A stretch of 31,527 nt of DNA from Nemertoderma westbladi (taxonomy: Eukaryota > Xenacoelomorpha > Nemertodermatida > Nemertodermatidae). The stretch lies in the NCBI GenBank assembly GCA_032718475.1, contig JAUCBJ010008143.1, positions 1 to 31,527 of the forward strand. The letters run 5' to 3'. Below, in pieces: positions 12,660 through 22,179 of the stretch (positions are counted from its first letter, which is position 1; every line of letters starts with the position of its first letter). The notes beneath the pieces are model-generated. The model had not been told where the DNA came from. It saw nothing but the letters and a program-made list of their open reading frames with translations, and ran no database searches. Position numbers and translations under genes: made by a program.

Positions 12660-14430
12660 TATATTTATAAACTATACACCCTATATGGGATAAAAACAAC
12701 CTATTTGGGACAAATTTAAATTAAAGCTATGATAGTGGATTCTATTTTCTTTTGAGTATTTCCATTATATTTATAAACTATGTAAAATAATTTTGAGAAA
12801 GTCATACGCTATTTGGCACACAAACACCCTATATGGGACAAAAACAACCTATTTGGGACAAATTTAAATTAAAGCTATGATAGTAAATTCTATTTTCTCT
12901 TGAGTATTCCATTATATTTATAAACTATGTAAAATAATTTTGAGAAAGCCACACGCTATTTGGGACACAAACACCCTATATGGGACACAAACACCCTATA
13001 TGGGACAAAAACAACCTATTTGGGACAAATTTAAATTAAAGCTATGATAGTAAATTATATTTTCTTTTGAGTATTCCATTATATTTATAAACTATGTAAA
13101 ATCATTTTGAGAAAGTCACACGCTATTTGGGACACAAACACCCTATATGGGACACAAACACCCTATATGGGACATATACAACCTATTTGGGACAAATTTA
13201 AATTAAAGCTAGGATAGTGAATTCTATATTCTTTTGAGTATTCCATTACATTTCGAAACTATTTGAAATCATTATAAGCACTTCACACCCTATACGGGAC
13301 ACAAACACCCTATATGGGACACAAACAACCTATTTGGGACAAATTTAAATTAAAGCTATGATAGTGGATTCTATTTTCTTTTGAGTATTTCCATTATATT
13401 TATAAACTATGTAAAATAATTTTGAGAAAGTCATACGCTATTTGGCACACAAACACCCTATATGGGACAAAAACAACCTATTTGGGACAAATTTAAATTA
13501 AAGCTATGATAGTAAATTCTATTTTCTCTTGAGTATTCCATTATATTTATAAACTATGTAAAATAATTTTGAGAAAGTCATACGCTATTTGGCACACAAA
13601 CACCCTATAAGGGACAAAAACAACCTATTTGGGACAAATTTAAATTAAAACTATGATAGTAAATTATATTTTCTTTTGAGTATTCCATTATATTTATAAA
13701 CTATGTAATATCATTTTGAGAAAGTCATACGCTATTTGGGACACAAACACCCTATATGGGACAAAAACACCCTATATGGGATACAAACAACCTATTTGGG
13801 ACAAATTTAAATTAAAGCTATGATAGTGGATTCTATTTTCTTTTTGAGTATTTCCATTATAGTTATAAACTATGTAAAATCATTTTGAGAAAGTCATACG
13901 CTATTTGGCACAAAAACACCCTATATGGGACAAAAACAACCTATTTGGGACAAATTTAAATTAAAGCTATGATATTGAATTCTATATTCTTTTGAGTATT
14001 CCATTACATTTAGAAAATATTTGAAATCATTATACGCAATTCACACCCTATACGGGACACAAACACCCTATTTGAGACAAAAACAACCTATTTGGGACAA
14101 ATTGAAATTAAAGCTATGGTATTAAATTATATATTCTTTTGAGTATTCCATGAGATTTAGAAATTATTTAAAATCATTTTGAGAAAGTGACACGCTATTT
14201 GGGACACAAACACCCTATATGGGACACAAACACCCTATATGGGACACAAACAACCTATTTGGGACAAATTTAAATGAAAGCTATGATAGTGAATTCTATA
14301 TTCTTTTGAGTATTCCATTACATTTCGAAACTATTTGGAATCATTATAAGTACTTCACACCCTATACGTTACACAAACACCCTATATGGGACACAAACAA
14401 CCTATTTGAGTCAAATTTAAGACTTATTAA
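12660..14430 (-). repeat. Right-arm macro-repeat array (12 units), inverted
   Basis: The same unit as in the left arm, in reverse orientation. The signature CAACCTATTTGGGAC occurs near 12698, 12845, 13012, 13179, 13326, 13474, 13621, 13788, 13938, 14084, 14251 and 14399 (the last with GAGTC), again with spacings of about 147-150 or 167 bp. The blocks at 12720-12845 and 13360-13480 are nearly identical, which points to recent block duplication inside the arm. Confidence 0.95.
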
Positions 14431-14534
14431 GGACTATTTGGGATGAAGTTAAGTCTGGGGGAGGAGGTTGCGATATCACTAATTTGATTGTCATTTAATT
14501 ATTATTATACGAATGTATTTAGATTTATTATATG

Positions 14535-14645
14535 TGAATAAATTGCACCACATGAATAAATTGCACAATGAATAAATTTCACAATGAATAAATTGCATAA
14601 CATGAATAAATTGCACAATATGAATAAATTGCACAACATGAAATG
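14535..14645. repeat. Short tandem motif ATGAATAAATTGCACAA in the right arm
   Basis: Inverted counterpart of the 9924-10025 block, about six imperfect copies. Confidence 0.85.
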
Positions 14646-15128
14646 AAATAATGTGACTATGGTGACACTATAGCCTATAATGCATCACAGTCTTACAGGC
14701 CATTTGCAAGGCACCCACAGTATATCTTTAACCATAACTAGGGAACATGTATTCCAAATGCAATTATTTAGAATGGGAATTTCCACTGTACATATACCTC
14801 AACCAGCTCTTGTCCCAAATACGTTGCTCTGTCCAGTATAGGTTGTTATAATGAGCCCCGGATTCGTAGCTGACACTTGGATTATATATCAGTGGAATTT
14901 TCCATTAACCTTTACATTATATAGCCAATAAGGGAGATGCCTAACTTTAGGAATGTTGGTATTGGTCCGATGACGAGGAGTTGGCTCATATGATGATTTG
15001 ATTGGATGCCCCTATATTGGACAGGTTGGAAATCATTACACAACGTATTTGGGACAGGTAGGAATAATAGAAAGCCCCATAGAAGTGAAGGGAAACACCC
15101 TATTCTGGACAATGATGTAGACACTACT

Positions 15129-15137
15129 CATAATTTT
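15129..15137. repeat. Right 9-bp target-site duplication of the foldback element
   Basis: CATAATTTT, identical to 9422-9430. Confidence 0.6.
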
Positions 15138-15802
15138 GGACGGATCCATCATGGATGTCCTTATTTCCCACACGTGTTTGTGTGTTTGTTTATAACTTCT
15201 TGCACTTAATGTTGATGGAAGTGGATGAAACTTTGAAGAAGGGTTCATTATCGGACCTAGTTGTGTATGCAAAGTTTTGGTTGCGAGGGACCTGTTGGTT
15301 GCCTAGCAACAGTGAAGTTAATTCTAGAATTACCGATCATAATCGTAGAATTCACTCAATCAAAATTCTGTCGACATCCCATAGGGAGCATCTATTGGAC
15401 ATGCTTTCTGCAAAATTTCGCTTTATTTCGTTTAGTATTGTAGGAGAAGATACATTTCTTTCAAACAGTGTTTTATAACATACAATATACTATTGTGTAC
15501 TTCGCCCAATGTTTCGTTTTGCGTTTTCCGTTATTAGGCTGCCCTGCATAGGCGCGTAATTTATTACAACAATATTGGTAGCAATGGAGCCGTCCAATAT
15601 TGCCAGCTCTCGGCTGGCAAGCTTGTCCATATATCTGTTGGTCAATATCAATTGTGTTCAGTTAGCTATTAATTACTGTGGATGTCGGACGATTTTTCAC
15701 CATCGCACATAATACCTATAGATTGTGCTGTAATCTGTCTACCAGTACTTATGTATATCAGCTATTATTAACAACGATAAACCAATAACTCTTATTTTAC
15801 AG
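15138..15802. other. Stretch without recognisable gene
   Basis: A 107-codon plus-strand frame (15155-15478) resembles no protein I know and has no convincing coding character. An X-box-like palindrome GTTGCCTAGCAAC sits at 15298-15310. Confidence 0.4.
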
Positions 15803-15926
15803 GCCTTCAGCCTTCATAGTCACCACAAACGCGGCGACGCGTAGGAAACACGACAAGAGATTTACCCAGTCGGGATCCATTGCCAACTCGGATCCCGTCA
15901 CATGGAATGCGGATATATCATATTCG
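15803..15926 (+). other. Candidate isolated internal exon, product unknown
   Basis: A polypyrimidine-rich acceptor (CTCTTATTTTACAG, ending 15802) precedes 124 nt that stay open in one frame only (first base completing a previous codon, then 41 codons) and end at a donor-like TCG|GTTAGT (15927-). The deduced peptide begins PSAFIVTTNAATRRKHDKRF and ends PVTWNADISYS. The stretch is less AT-rich than its flanks. I do not recognise the protein and found no partner exon in the window, so the evidence is splice-site pattern and composition only. Confidence 0.3.
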
Positions 15927-17502
15927 GTTAGTTACTGTTAATTGTCTTTAGATAATAATATATAAAGCGGTATACTAATTTCCAGTGATTCCATTATAAT
16001 TCCAATATAATATAATCACAATTACCAAGCCAAAGTTTGGATTAGTATTGGAAACGTGTTGCGTTTTAATCACGTTTTAGTATTTATATAAAATTCTTAC
16101 TTTGCATTTATGTATATTTTACTGAGTCGTAACCATTTACGCCGAGTGGGGGTGTATATATATTATTATAATATATCAAATTGTTGGTCTGACAAAGCCC
16201 AGTAGGGCGAAAACTTATACCGGTCTTATTAGAAGACCCTTAGGGGTTATTGCTGTCAAAAAAACGTTTGTGTGTTTGTCTGTATGTATGTTTGTGCACA
16301 TTGATTTTGGCATGGAAGGGAACGTCCATTACTTGGTAGTCTACTCTGCAAAGAAATGTATAGATTATTTGGGTTCTTATTTTGGTTATTAATTATTATT
16401 TAAGGGGTAAAAATTAAGTTCACCCTGTATAAAAATAGCATAGGTCGATTCGCTGTGTCCCATTCTCACGAAGTTTTTATCTTATTCGAGTGTTTAATAT
16501 AAAGATGAATGATTATTTATCGATTAAAAATTAAATAGTGTATAAAATATGAAATATTCTCTCACGCAGCCTCAAATTTGCCTATGTTAGTGAATGGGGA
16601 AGGATTTTCTAAGTATCATAGCAACGTTAAGTTATAATTGTTTAACATCCTGGTACATCCTGACACTGGTATCGCTCGGAACCGTCAGCCAGACTTTTCT
16701 GTAAAAAGAAGCGGTATCTTTGGCATACGTATTACGTATAAGATATATCCCTTAGAAGTTGTCAACTCCCCCAATATTTCAGTCATCATCGAATAAGGTA
16801 AATTACACTTGAAACAAATTGCTACAATGTATAAGAAGCAGAATGAATGTAAAAAATAAAACAGGTCTTTTCTAGGAGAGATATGAATGAGTGACATTTC
16901 AAAACACATAATACTACTACGATCGGCATTCTGCATTGCAGCTGCATTATATATAGATATTACATATACTGTATATTAAGAATGCTGTGTCGGTAGTCGT
17001 CAAAACAAGGCCAGTGTCCTTTAAGATGCATCTCAAGAAAGTCATGGGCTGTCCACCATGCTTATTCACTCTATGAGGCCGCCAAAGCACAAGATTATGC
17101 ACTGGCTGGTCCTCACGGCGAAAGCAATGTCATGCAAAGTGGAGGCGGCTTTGTTCTAGTGTCAAGTTTGAGGGAACCATTGAGACACCTCCAAAGTTAT
17201 TGGTTGGAGATGTGTGCATTGTACTTGACACAGTGAACCCGACGCAGCATTCTTGTGAAAGTGACTGTTCACCGGTCATGACATTCATTCTGCTTTCACC
17301 AAGGCTGCATGGAAGGAGAGGTTTGCATATTGATTGCGATTAATATTTGACGGGAGATTATCATTTAGTTTTTCGGTTTTGTTGTCTTATAGACGGTCTT
17401 CTTATAGCCAGCTTGCTGCCTTTCTAGTAACAAATTTGTGCTTTTTCTTTCTGGTCAGCCAGAGAAGACCCCAATATTTTAGCTTGGTAATTATTTATAG
17501 TA
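15927..17502. other. Intergenic or intronic AT-rich stretch
   Basis: No gene recognised. A minus-strand 83-codon frame (16936-16685) has no known similarity. 17000-17330 is less AT-rich, but all frames are interrupted. A GTNT-rich simple stretch lies near 16265-16300. Confidence 0.4.
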
Positions 17503-17617
17503 CAGGGTGTCCCAATAAATTTGATCCGGTTTTAAAGTTTATTAACTCGTCACAATGAGCATCAATCGCAGACTTCTTGGTATCAAATAAAGCCAATAGG
17601 TTAACTTAGACTTTGGG
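17503..17617 (+). repeat. Left terminal inverted repeat of the mariner element
   Basis: About 115 bp, matching the reverse complement of 18982-19097 with one substitution in the first 80 bp and small differences further in. Confidence 0.95.
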
Positions 17618-17762
17618 GGTTGTTCTGGATGTGGTAGTTGCTATGGTAACTATCCAGATAAGTTTACATTAAAACTGTTTCTTGATTGTTAAGATGTGAA
17701 ATTTAATCGCGGAAATCCATAAATAATAACTTGTTGCCCTGTGAATAAACGACTATTCTAGA

Positions 17763-18787
17763 ATGCCATCTGTAGTTACTAGAGTAGCAAATATTTCAGC
17801 AATGTTTACAGACGAACAAAAAGTTTTCTTTGTTAAAACCTACTACCGAAAGCAGTCTTCCAAGCCTATACAGTTAGAATTTTCTTACCAGTTCGTAGGT
17901 GTTCGGCGTCCTATGAGATCAGACATATCGTGTATTGTAAGAAAATTTGAGAGTGAAAAAACTTTGTTACGCAAATCAGGTTCTCAAAGGCCTTCGATTA
18001 GCCAAGAGAAAGTTTCTGCTATTAAAACTCACTTCCTAACATATCCAGAAACCTCTTTGCGCCGTGTGTCCTTAGCTGTAGGGGTAAGCAGAAGCTCCAC
18101 TCAAAGGAGTGACAAAAACCTGAAATTTCGACCATATAAAGTTCAGATGTTTCACGGGCTCAAACCCAACGACTATTCCAGCAGAGTGAGCGCTTCTGAC
18201 GCTATTCTGCATTATTTAAAAGATAAAGATCCGGCCCACATTAACTTTAGCGATGATGCAACATTTCACCTGAGTGGCGCTGTCAATCGGTGGAAATGCA
18301 GAATTTGGGGTACTGAAAACCCCCATAAAGTGGCAGAACACTTCCGTGACTCACCAAAGTTAACGGTCAGGTGTGCCATGCTAAGAAATATCTGGCAATG
18401 CTGCAAGAGTTTATAATTCCAAGACTGAGTCCTAACACCTACAAAGTGGTGTTTCAGCAGGACGGTGCACCGCCACATTGGGCCCTTAACGTTCGTTCAC
18501 TTTTGGACAGTACCTCTCCTGGTAGGTGGATTGGCAGAGACGGTCCTATACGATGGCCAGCTCGTTCTCCCGATTTGACTCCCTGTGACGACTATTTATG
18601 GGGCCATGTCAAGAATCTTGTGTACAGTGAAACGGTGACGACGCTAGAAGAACTGAGGACTCGCATTAATTCCGCACTGGAAACAATTCCGCATCATCAT
18701 TTACAAAACTGTTTCCAAAAAACGATCAAGCGGCTTATGAAGGTGAAAGAAATAGGTGGAGGCCACATTGAAATTTACAAACCATAA
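17763..18787 (+). pseudogene. Mariner-type transposase, frame-broken
   Basis: Two overlapping frames together make most of a transposase. 17763-18416 holds the helix-turn-helix DNA-binding region (about residues 20-130) and the first catalytic motif, INFSDDATFHLSG (first Asp). 18371-18787 holds VVFQQDGAPPHW (second Asp), GRWIGRDGPIRWPARSPDL and TPCDDYLWG (third Asp, 41 residues after the second). Compared with relatives, the stretch between DSPKLTV and YLAMLQEFIIPRL is too short: roughly 15-20 residues are deleted around 18371-18390 and the frame is lost. A short gap also seems present in the second helix-turn-helix. It cannot make active enzyme. Confidence 0.92.
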
Positions 18788-18981
18788 AGTATACTGACAG
18801 TCCGATTAATTTAACTTCATCCCTATGGACTGTGTGAATAATCATTTATCTATTATACAAAGATATTTGTTCTGAATTTAACTGTATAAACTATTTAAAC
18901 ATTCTAATTCAATAAAAAAGTTGGGCTTAATTATAAGGATAATTATTGTTTACCATAGCAACAAAATCACCGAGAATGCAT

Positions 18982-19097
18982 TCCAAACTCTAAGTTAACC
19001 TATTGGCTTTCATATGATACCAAGAAGTCTGCGATTGATGCTCATTGTGACGAGTTATTAAACTTTAAAACCGGATCAAATTTATTGGGACACCCTG
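18982..19097 (-). repeat. Right terminal inverted repeat of the mariner element
   Basis: Inverted partner of 17503-17617, ending TTTATTGGGACACCCTG. Confidence 0.95.
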
Positions 19098-19303
19098 TAT
19101 AGTGTATATCTGCTACAGCTAGCTGTACGAGCTACAAAGTATCACCGAAGTATTAATATATACGATTGTTTAGAAAACTGATCACATTTTTGCATAAAAA
19201 TTCGTCGATTTCGGATTTTAGATCCTGAATTAACCTGTAGGCCTAAAACATTTATTTTTAATTATTCCTAACCGTTAGTCCTAAAACACGCTAACTGCAA
19301 ACA

Positions 19304-20725
19304 ATGGCTGAAGATGCGCGGTGCACAGACATAGAAAGTTCACGATACCGGATTACTCCAAAAGGAAAGAAGGTTTGCCTTATTGTCAACATAACCGAGT
19401 TTGACGACGACGGTTTGGAGTGCAGAAATCCTGGATCCCATTACGATGTTGATCGAATTAAACGGGTATTTGGTGAGGAACTCCTGCGGTGCGAGATAAT
19501 TGAGTTTGACTCGATTATGGCCGAGCTCAAGGCTCCACACGAACATATACAAGGAAGAATATATGAAGAAAACCTTGACAAAGGATTGAGATACATACGT
19601 AATGAAAAGTTGGTCAATACGGAATGCCTGTTCGTATTCGTTATGAGTCACGGTAGCCATGGTGTCATTTCCACTTCAAGATTAAAAGAATCGTTTCGTA
19701 TTAAAAACATTATAAAGTTTTTCTCTTGTGAATGTTTAGCCATGGCAAGGCCACCCAAACCGCGGGTATTTTTCGTTGAGGCATGTCAGAAACAGCATAT
19801 GAGTAATTTTCCAGAAGATATAGACATAAGAGACCCCATATTTAAGGATATTGCTCTTGTTATGAGCTCTAGTAAAGGACAAAGTGCACTGCTTTATAAT
19901 GATCAGGGGACCCCGTTTATTGCCGCAGTATGCCAGATTCTTGAAGACATCGTCAGGCGCCCTGGGCCTGGCGATATTCTGACATTATTCCAAGAGTTAA
20001 AGGAGGAACCGTTTGATCATGAAGGAGACGGTAAACGGAGAACTGCAGGGCAGCAGCGTGGTGACATACTCACTTCTGAAATCACCGTATATCCGCTCCT
20101 TTATCCACTGCCGTTGAAGGATTTTATCTCCTCGCCAGGACAAGTCGTTTTGCCTCACGAGATTAATTTACAGGCGAAAAATCAAGATATATCGACATAT
20201 ATGGAGGAAGGCCAATTCATTATCGAGATCAAAAGTAAGTTCGTTTTGAGTCCAAACGAAGTTGAATTAATCCGAACAAGTAGTACAAGCCAAGATAAAC
20301 AAGAAGATCTGGAACAGTCTATATGTACGGGAGACAGCAACCGGATATCTGAAGCAACCACAGGACGACAGCAGGCTGAAAATCTTCCTTCCCATTCCCA
20401 AGTCACCGTATCTCCACTTCTTCGTCCACCAAATGATTTTATACCCACGCCCAGACCCGTTGTTTTCCCTCATGCGGTTATTTTAGAGAATTTTAAACCA
20501 CTTCTAATAGATAGTATGGAAGTCGACTTCTTAACTATCTTCCTCATGAGTAAATTTGTTTTGAGTTCAGATGAAGTGGACCTAATCCGCGTAGGCTCAA
20601 CCAGAGATCAAACCTCGGAACTCATTGAAATTATGGAAAAAAAATCGCCCTCAGATTTTAAAGAATTTTGCAATGCTCTGATGGAAACAAATCAAAAGCA
20701 TATTGCTAACCTTATATCTATTTAA
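19304..20725 (+). CDS. Caspase-like cysteine protease with C-terminal CARD-like modules, intronless
   Basis: 473 residues in one exon. Residues about 14-235 form a caspase (peptidase C14) fold: KVCLIVNITEFDDDG (strand 1), CRNPGSHYDVDRIKRVF with the substrate-binding Arg41, VFVMSHGSHG with catalytic His116, and RVFFVEACQKQ with catalytic Cys161, where the usual QACRG reads EACQK. In the p10 part, GTPFIAAVCQIL aligns with the family's GSWFIQSLCSML, but the preceding SWR/SYR motif is LLY, so the second substrate Arg is missing. The C terminus has two related units (about 258-338 and 366-473, 107 codons apart at their start). The second is a complete CARD-like helical bundle ending DFKEFCNALMETNQKHIANL; the first is cut after its third helix. 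CARD after the protease is the reverse of caspase-2/9. Substrate preference is probably altered. The start ATG at 19304 is the first in frame. Confidence 0.85.
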   Translation: MAEDARCTDIESSRYRITPKGKKVCLIVNITEFDDDGLECRNPGSHYDVDRIKRVFGEELLRCEIIEFDSIMAELKAPHEHIQGRIYEENLDKGLRYIRNEKLVNTECLFVFVMSHGSHGVISTSRLKESFRIKNIIKFFSCECLAMARPPKPRVFFVEACQKQHMSNFPEDIDIRDPIFKDIALVMSSSKGQSALLYNDQGTPFIAAVCQILEDIVRRPGPGDILTLFQELKEEPFDHEGDGKRRTAGQQRGDILTSEITVYPLLYPLPLKDFISSPGQVVLPHEINLQAKNQDISTYMEEGQFIIEIKSKFVLSPNEVELIRTSSTSQDKQEDLEQSICTGDSNRISEATTGRQQAENLPSHSQVTVSPLLRPPNDFIPTPRPVVFPHAVILENFKPLLIDSMEVDFLTIFLMSKFVLSSDEVDLIRVGSTRDQTSELIEIMEKKSPSDFKEFCNALMETNQKHIANLISI

Positions 20726-21401
20726 TTTGATGAAAGAAATGGATAGTTATGCATAACAATATCAACTCGATAGTTATACACTATAGACACGAGTTTAAAT
20801 AGACTATAACTCAACGATTAATTTCACTTCAAATGCCTTAAAATGAGGGACGGTCATTGTTATTCCTCCATACACACTCAGCTATCCAAATTGTGATGGG
20901 ATCTGGGGATCCCAACTGGGTTGTTTGTTTATTACGCGTCACCGTGGGCTTCGATGATGTTTGGCCGAGGCCGTTGGAGAAAAAAACCAGTTACAGTTTG
21001 ATGTTGTTTCTTTGATATTATAATAGCACAATTGATATGATGTATGATAGGCACCGGTAGTAGCGTGTGATTACAGCGAAAGAATAAGTAATATTTGAGG
21101 GCGACGGTAAAACAATATCGCCGGTCTACGCTAAACTGATGACTGAGTAAAACTGAACCGGTAACTGAATGCAATATAATATATATGTGTATAATTATTT
21201 CTACACTACTTTGGCCTCCTTTCAGTGGATGCTCTCCCCCGCTCATATTGGCTGTTAACCCACTTCACGCCTCTCACCTCTCTGGGAGTGTTTCCCCCTG
21301 CCTGTTGGCCCCTGTTGGTTATTTTCCCTCTCGAGGTGGTTTGACCTCTAACCTCCCTTTGGTGGCTTTTGGGTTTCGTGTTATCCCCGTTATTGGGTTG
21401 T

Positions 21402-21433
21402 GATACGAGATTGGTTGTCGCCAATCTCGTATC
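21402..21433. repeat. Perfect 13-bp-stem hairpin
   Basis: GATACGAGATTGG (21402-21414), loop TTGTCG, then CCAATCTCGTATC (21421-21433). The stem is perfect. It is not the histone 3' stem-loop. It could be an RNA hairpin or a fold of a miniature inverted element, but no larger inverted repeat surrounds it. Confidence 0.85.
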
Positions 21434-21543
21434 TCCAATATTGCTGAAAAAGGTGCCACTTCCCATTTTATGAGGGTAATGAGGCGGAATTGAATCCGCT
21501 CATACAAATTCTTCGACTTTCCAAGTGTAGTTTCGTTTTATTA

Positions 21544-21961
21544 GTTGCCATAGCAACAGCTCTTATACTGTAGTAGATATGACGAGTTAAAATTTATGAA
21601 AGATTACTATTTTGGATAGAAGAATTTAATGGCATATATAGTTTTTTGAAAATACCATAGCAACCAAGTGATAACGACCTTCAAAGTTAGCATTATTGAC
21701 AATGTCCTTAGCAACGGGCTTTAAACGGCATAATGCATTTGGAGTAGTCCTAGCGTCATCGGATCAGAGTCTACCACCAATATATCAAGTCTAAGGAATA
21801 ATATTCACTACTTGCTTGCTTGCAGTTGCTATGGCAACGGGTAACTTTGGCTAGAAACGGGCTATATATTAGCCATTGCGTCATTAAATCAACCTCCACC
21901 CCCTCTACATCGAGTATAAGGAAAAATATGCAATGTTTCAGTTTCTAAATACCATGGCAAC
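21544..21961. promoter_or_regulatory. Cluster of five X-box (RFX-site)-like motifs
   Basis: Two full palindromes, GTTGCCATAGCAAC (21544-21557) and GTTGCTATGGCAAC (21825-21838), fit the X-box consensus bound by RFX factors. Half-type sites lie at about 21653-21664 (ACCATAGCAAC), 21706-21715 (CCTTAGCAAC) and 21951-21961 (ACCATGGCAAC). Spacing is about 40-125 bp. The motifs may instead be remnants of a repeated element, because the same palindrome also occurs inside the mariner element (17637-17650). Confidence 0.3.
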
Positions 21962-22046
21962 TTGACAGAATTGTTATCAAAGTGTTTTTCATATCACTTA
22001 GCTGTTTTTACTAGTTATAAGAGCGCATTTTGAAAGATAAGTGAGG

Positions 22047-22056
22047 TTTACATGAT
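22047..22056. repeat. Left 10-bp target duplication of the SINE
   Basis: TTTACATGAT, identical to 25972-25981. It flanks the composite of SINE plus inserted LINE. Confidence 0.8.
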
Positions 22057-22179
22057 GCGTTTACAAAGGCGGGGTAGCTCAGTTGGTTGAGCGCCGGGCC
22101 TGCAATCTATTGGTTGTAGGTTCAGCCCCGCCAGGGTCCACTCAGCCTTTCATCCACTGGGGTCGATAAAATGAGTAAC
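22049..22179 (+). repeat. Left copy of the 131-bp target duplication of the RTE LINE
   Basis: Matches 25719-25849 at a constant offset of 3670 bp with three mismatches (22059, 22093, 22151). It spans SINE flank and SINE head, the pattern expected of one long target-site duplication rather than of two independent SINE copies. Confidence 0.8.
22057..22179 (+). mobile_element. tRNA-derived SINE, left part (split by LINE)
   Basis: The tRNA-like head begins GGCGGGGTAGCTCAGTTGGT at 22069, giving a Pol III A box (TAGCTCAGTTGG) and a B box (GGTTCAGCCCC). It continues into a core with CACTCAGCCTTTCATCC and GGGGTCGATAAAATGAGTA, a motif widespread in invertebrate SINEs. The head does not fold into a complete cloverleaf because the T stem and acceptor 3' strand would share bases. 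Its right half lies at 25850-25971. Confidence 0.85.

Larger units (their letters stand above)
9431..15128. mobile_element. Foldback transposon: 5.7-kb near-continuous inverted repeat
   Basis: The left arm (9431 to about 12640) and right arm (about 12660 to 15128) are inverted copies meeting at an A/T-rich centre near 12630-12660 with little or no spacer. The outer 650 bp of each arm is mostly single-copy (for example TCTACATCATTGTCC at 9439 and its complement ending about 15121). The inner part consists of tandem macro-repeats. No transposase reading frame is present, so the element is non-autonomous. A 9-bp flanking duplication fits Mutator-like transposition and the Drosophila FB / sea urchin TU style of foldback elements with internally repetitive arms; assignment to a superfamily is inference. 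Its arms differ in length (about 3.2 and 2.5 kb) because they hold different numbers of macro-repeats. Confidence 0.93.
17503..19097 (+). mobile_element. Mariner-like transposon of the DD41D (rosa-like) group, defective
   Basis: The 1595-bp element is bounded by TA dinucleotides (17501-17502 and 19098-19099), the IS630-Tc1-mariner target duplication. It has long inverted repeats starting CAGGGTGTCCCAATAAATTT: 17503-17617 on the left and 18982-19097 on the right, differing at a few positions. Sub-terminal X-box-like palindromes (17637-17650 and about 18950) are also mirrored. The transposase region inside is broken. DD41D spacing is characteristic of the rosa group within mariner-like elements; that name rests on my count of the catalytic spacing. 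Confidence 0.95.
20726..22046. other. Intergenic stretch with hairpin and X-box-like cluster
   Basis: No protein gene recognised. 21200-21440 is C/T-rich and relatively GC-rich, ending in a strong hairpin. 21540-21965 is AT-rich and contains repeated CCATAGCAAC-type motifs. No clear AATAAA follows the caspase stop codon within 400 nt. Confidence 0.45.

Noticed and set aside
10158-14430. CRISPR-like array because of regularly spaced repeats
   Set aside because: Spacers are themselves repeated, both orientations mirror each other, and the DNA is from an animal; it is a foldback transposon.
15155-15478. 107-codon plus-strand ORF
   Set aside because: No recognisable domain, no splice or promoter context, and another frame is also open over much of it.
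22069-22133. A functional tRNA gene (A and B boxes present)
   Set aside because: The T arm and the acceptor 3' strand overlap and the anticodon stem does not pair, and the sequence continues into a SINE core and is repeated at 25739.
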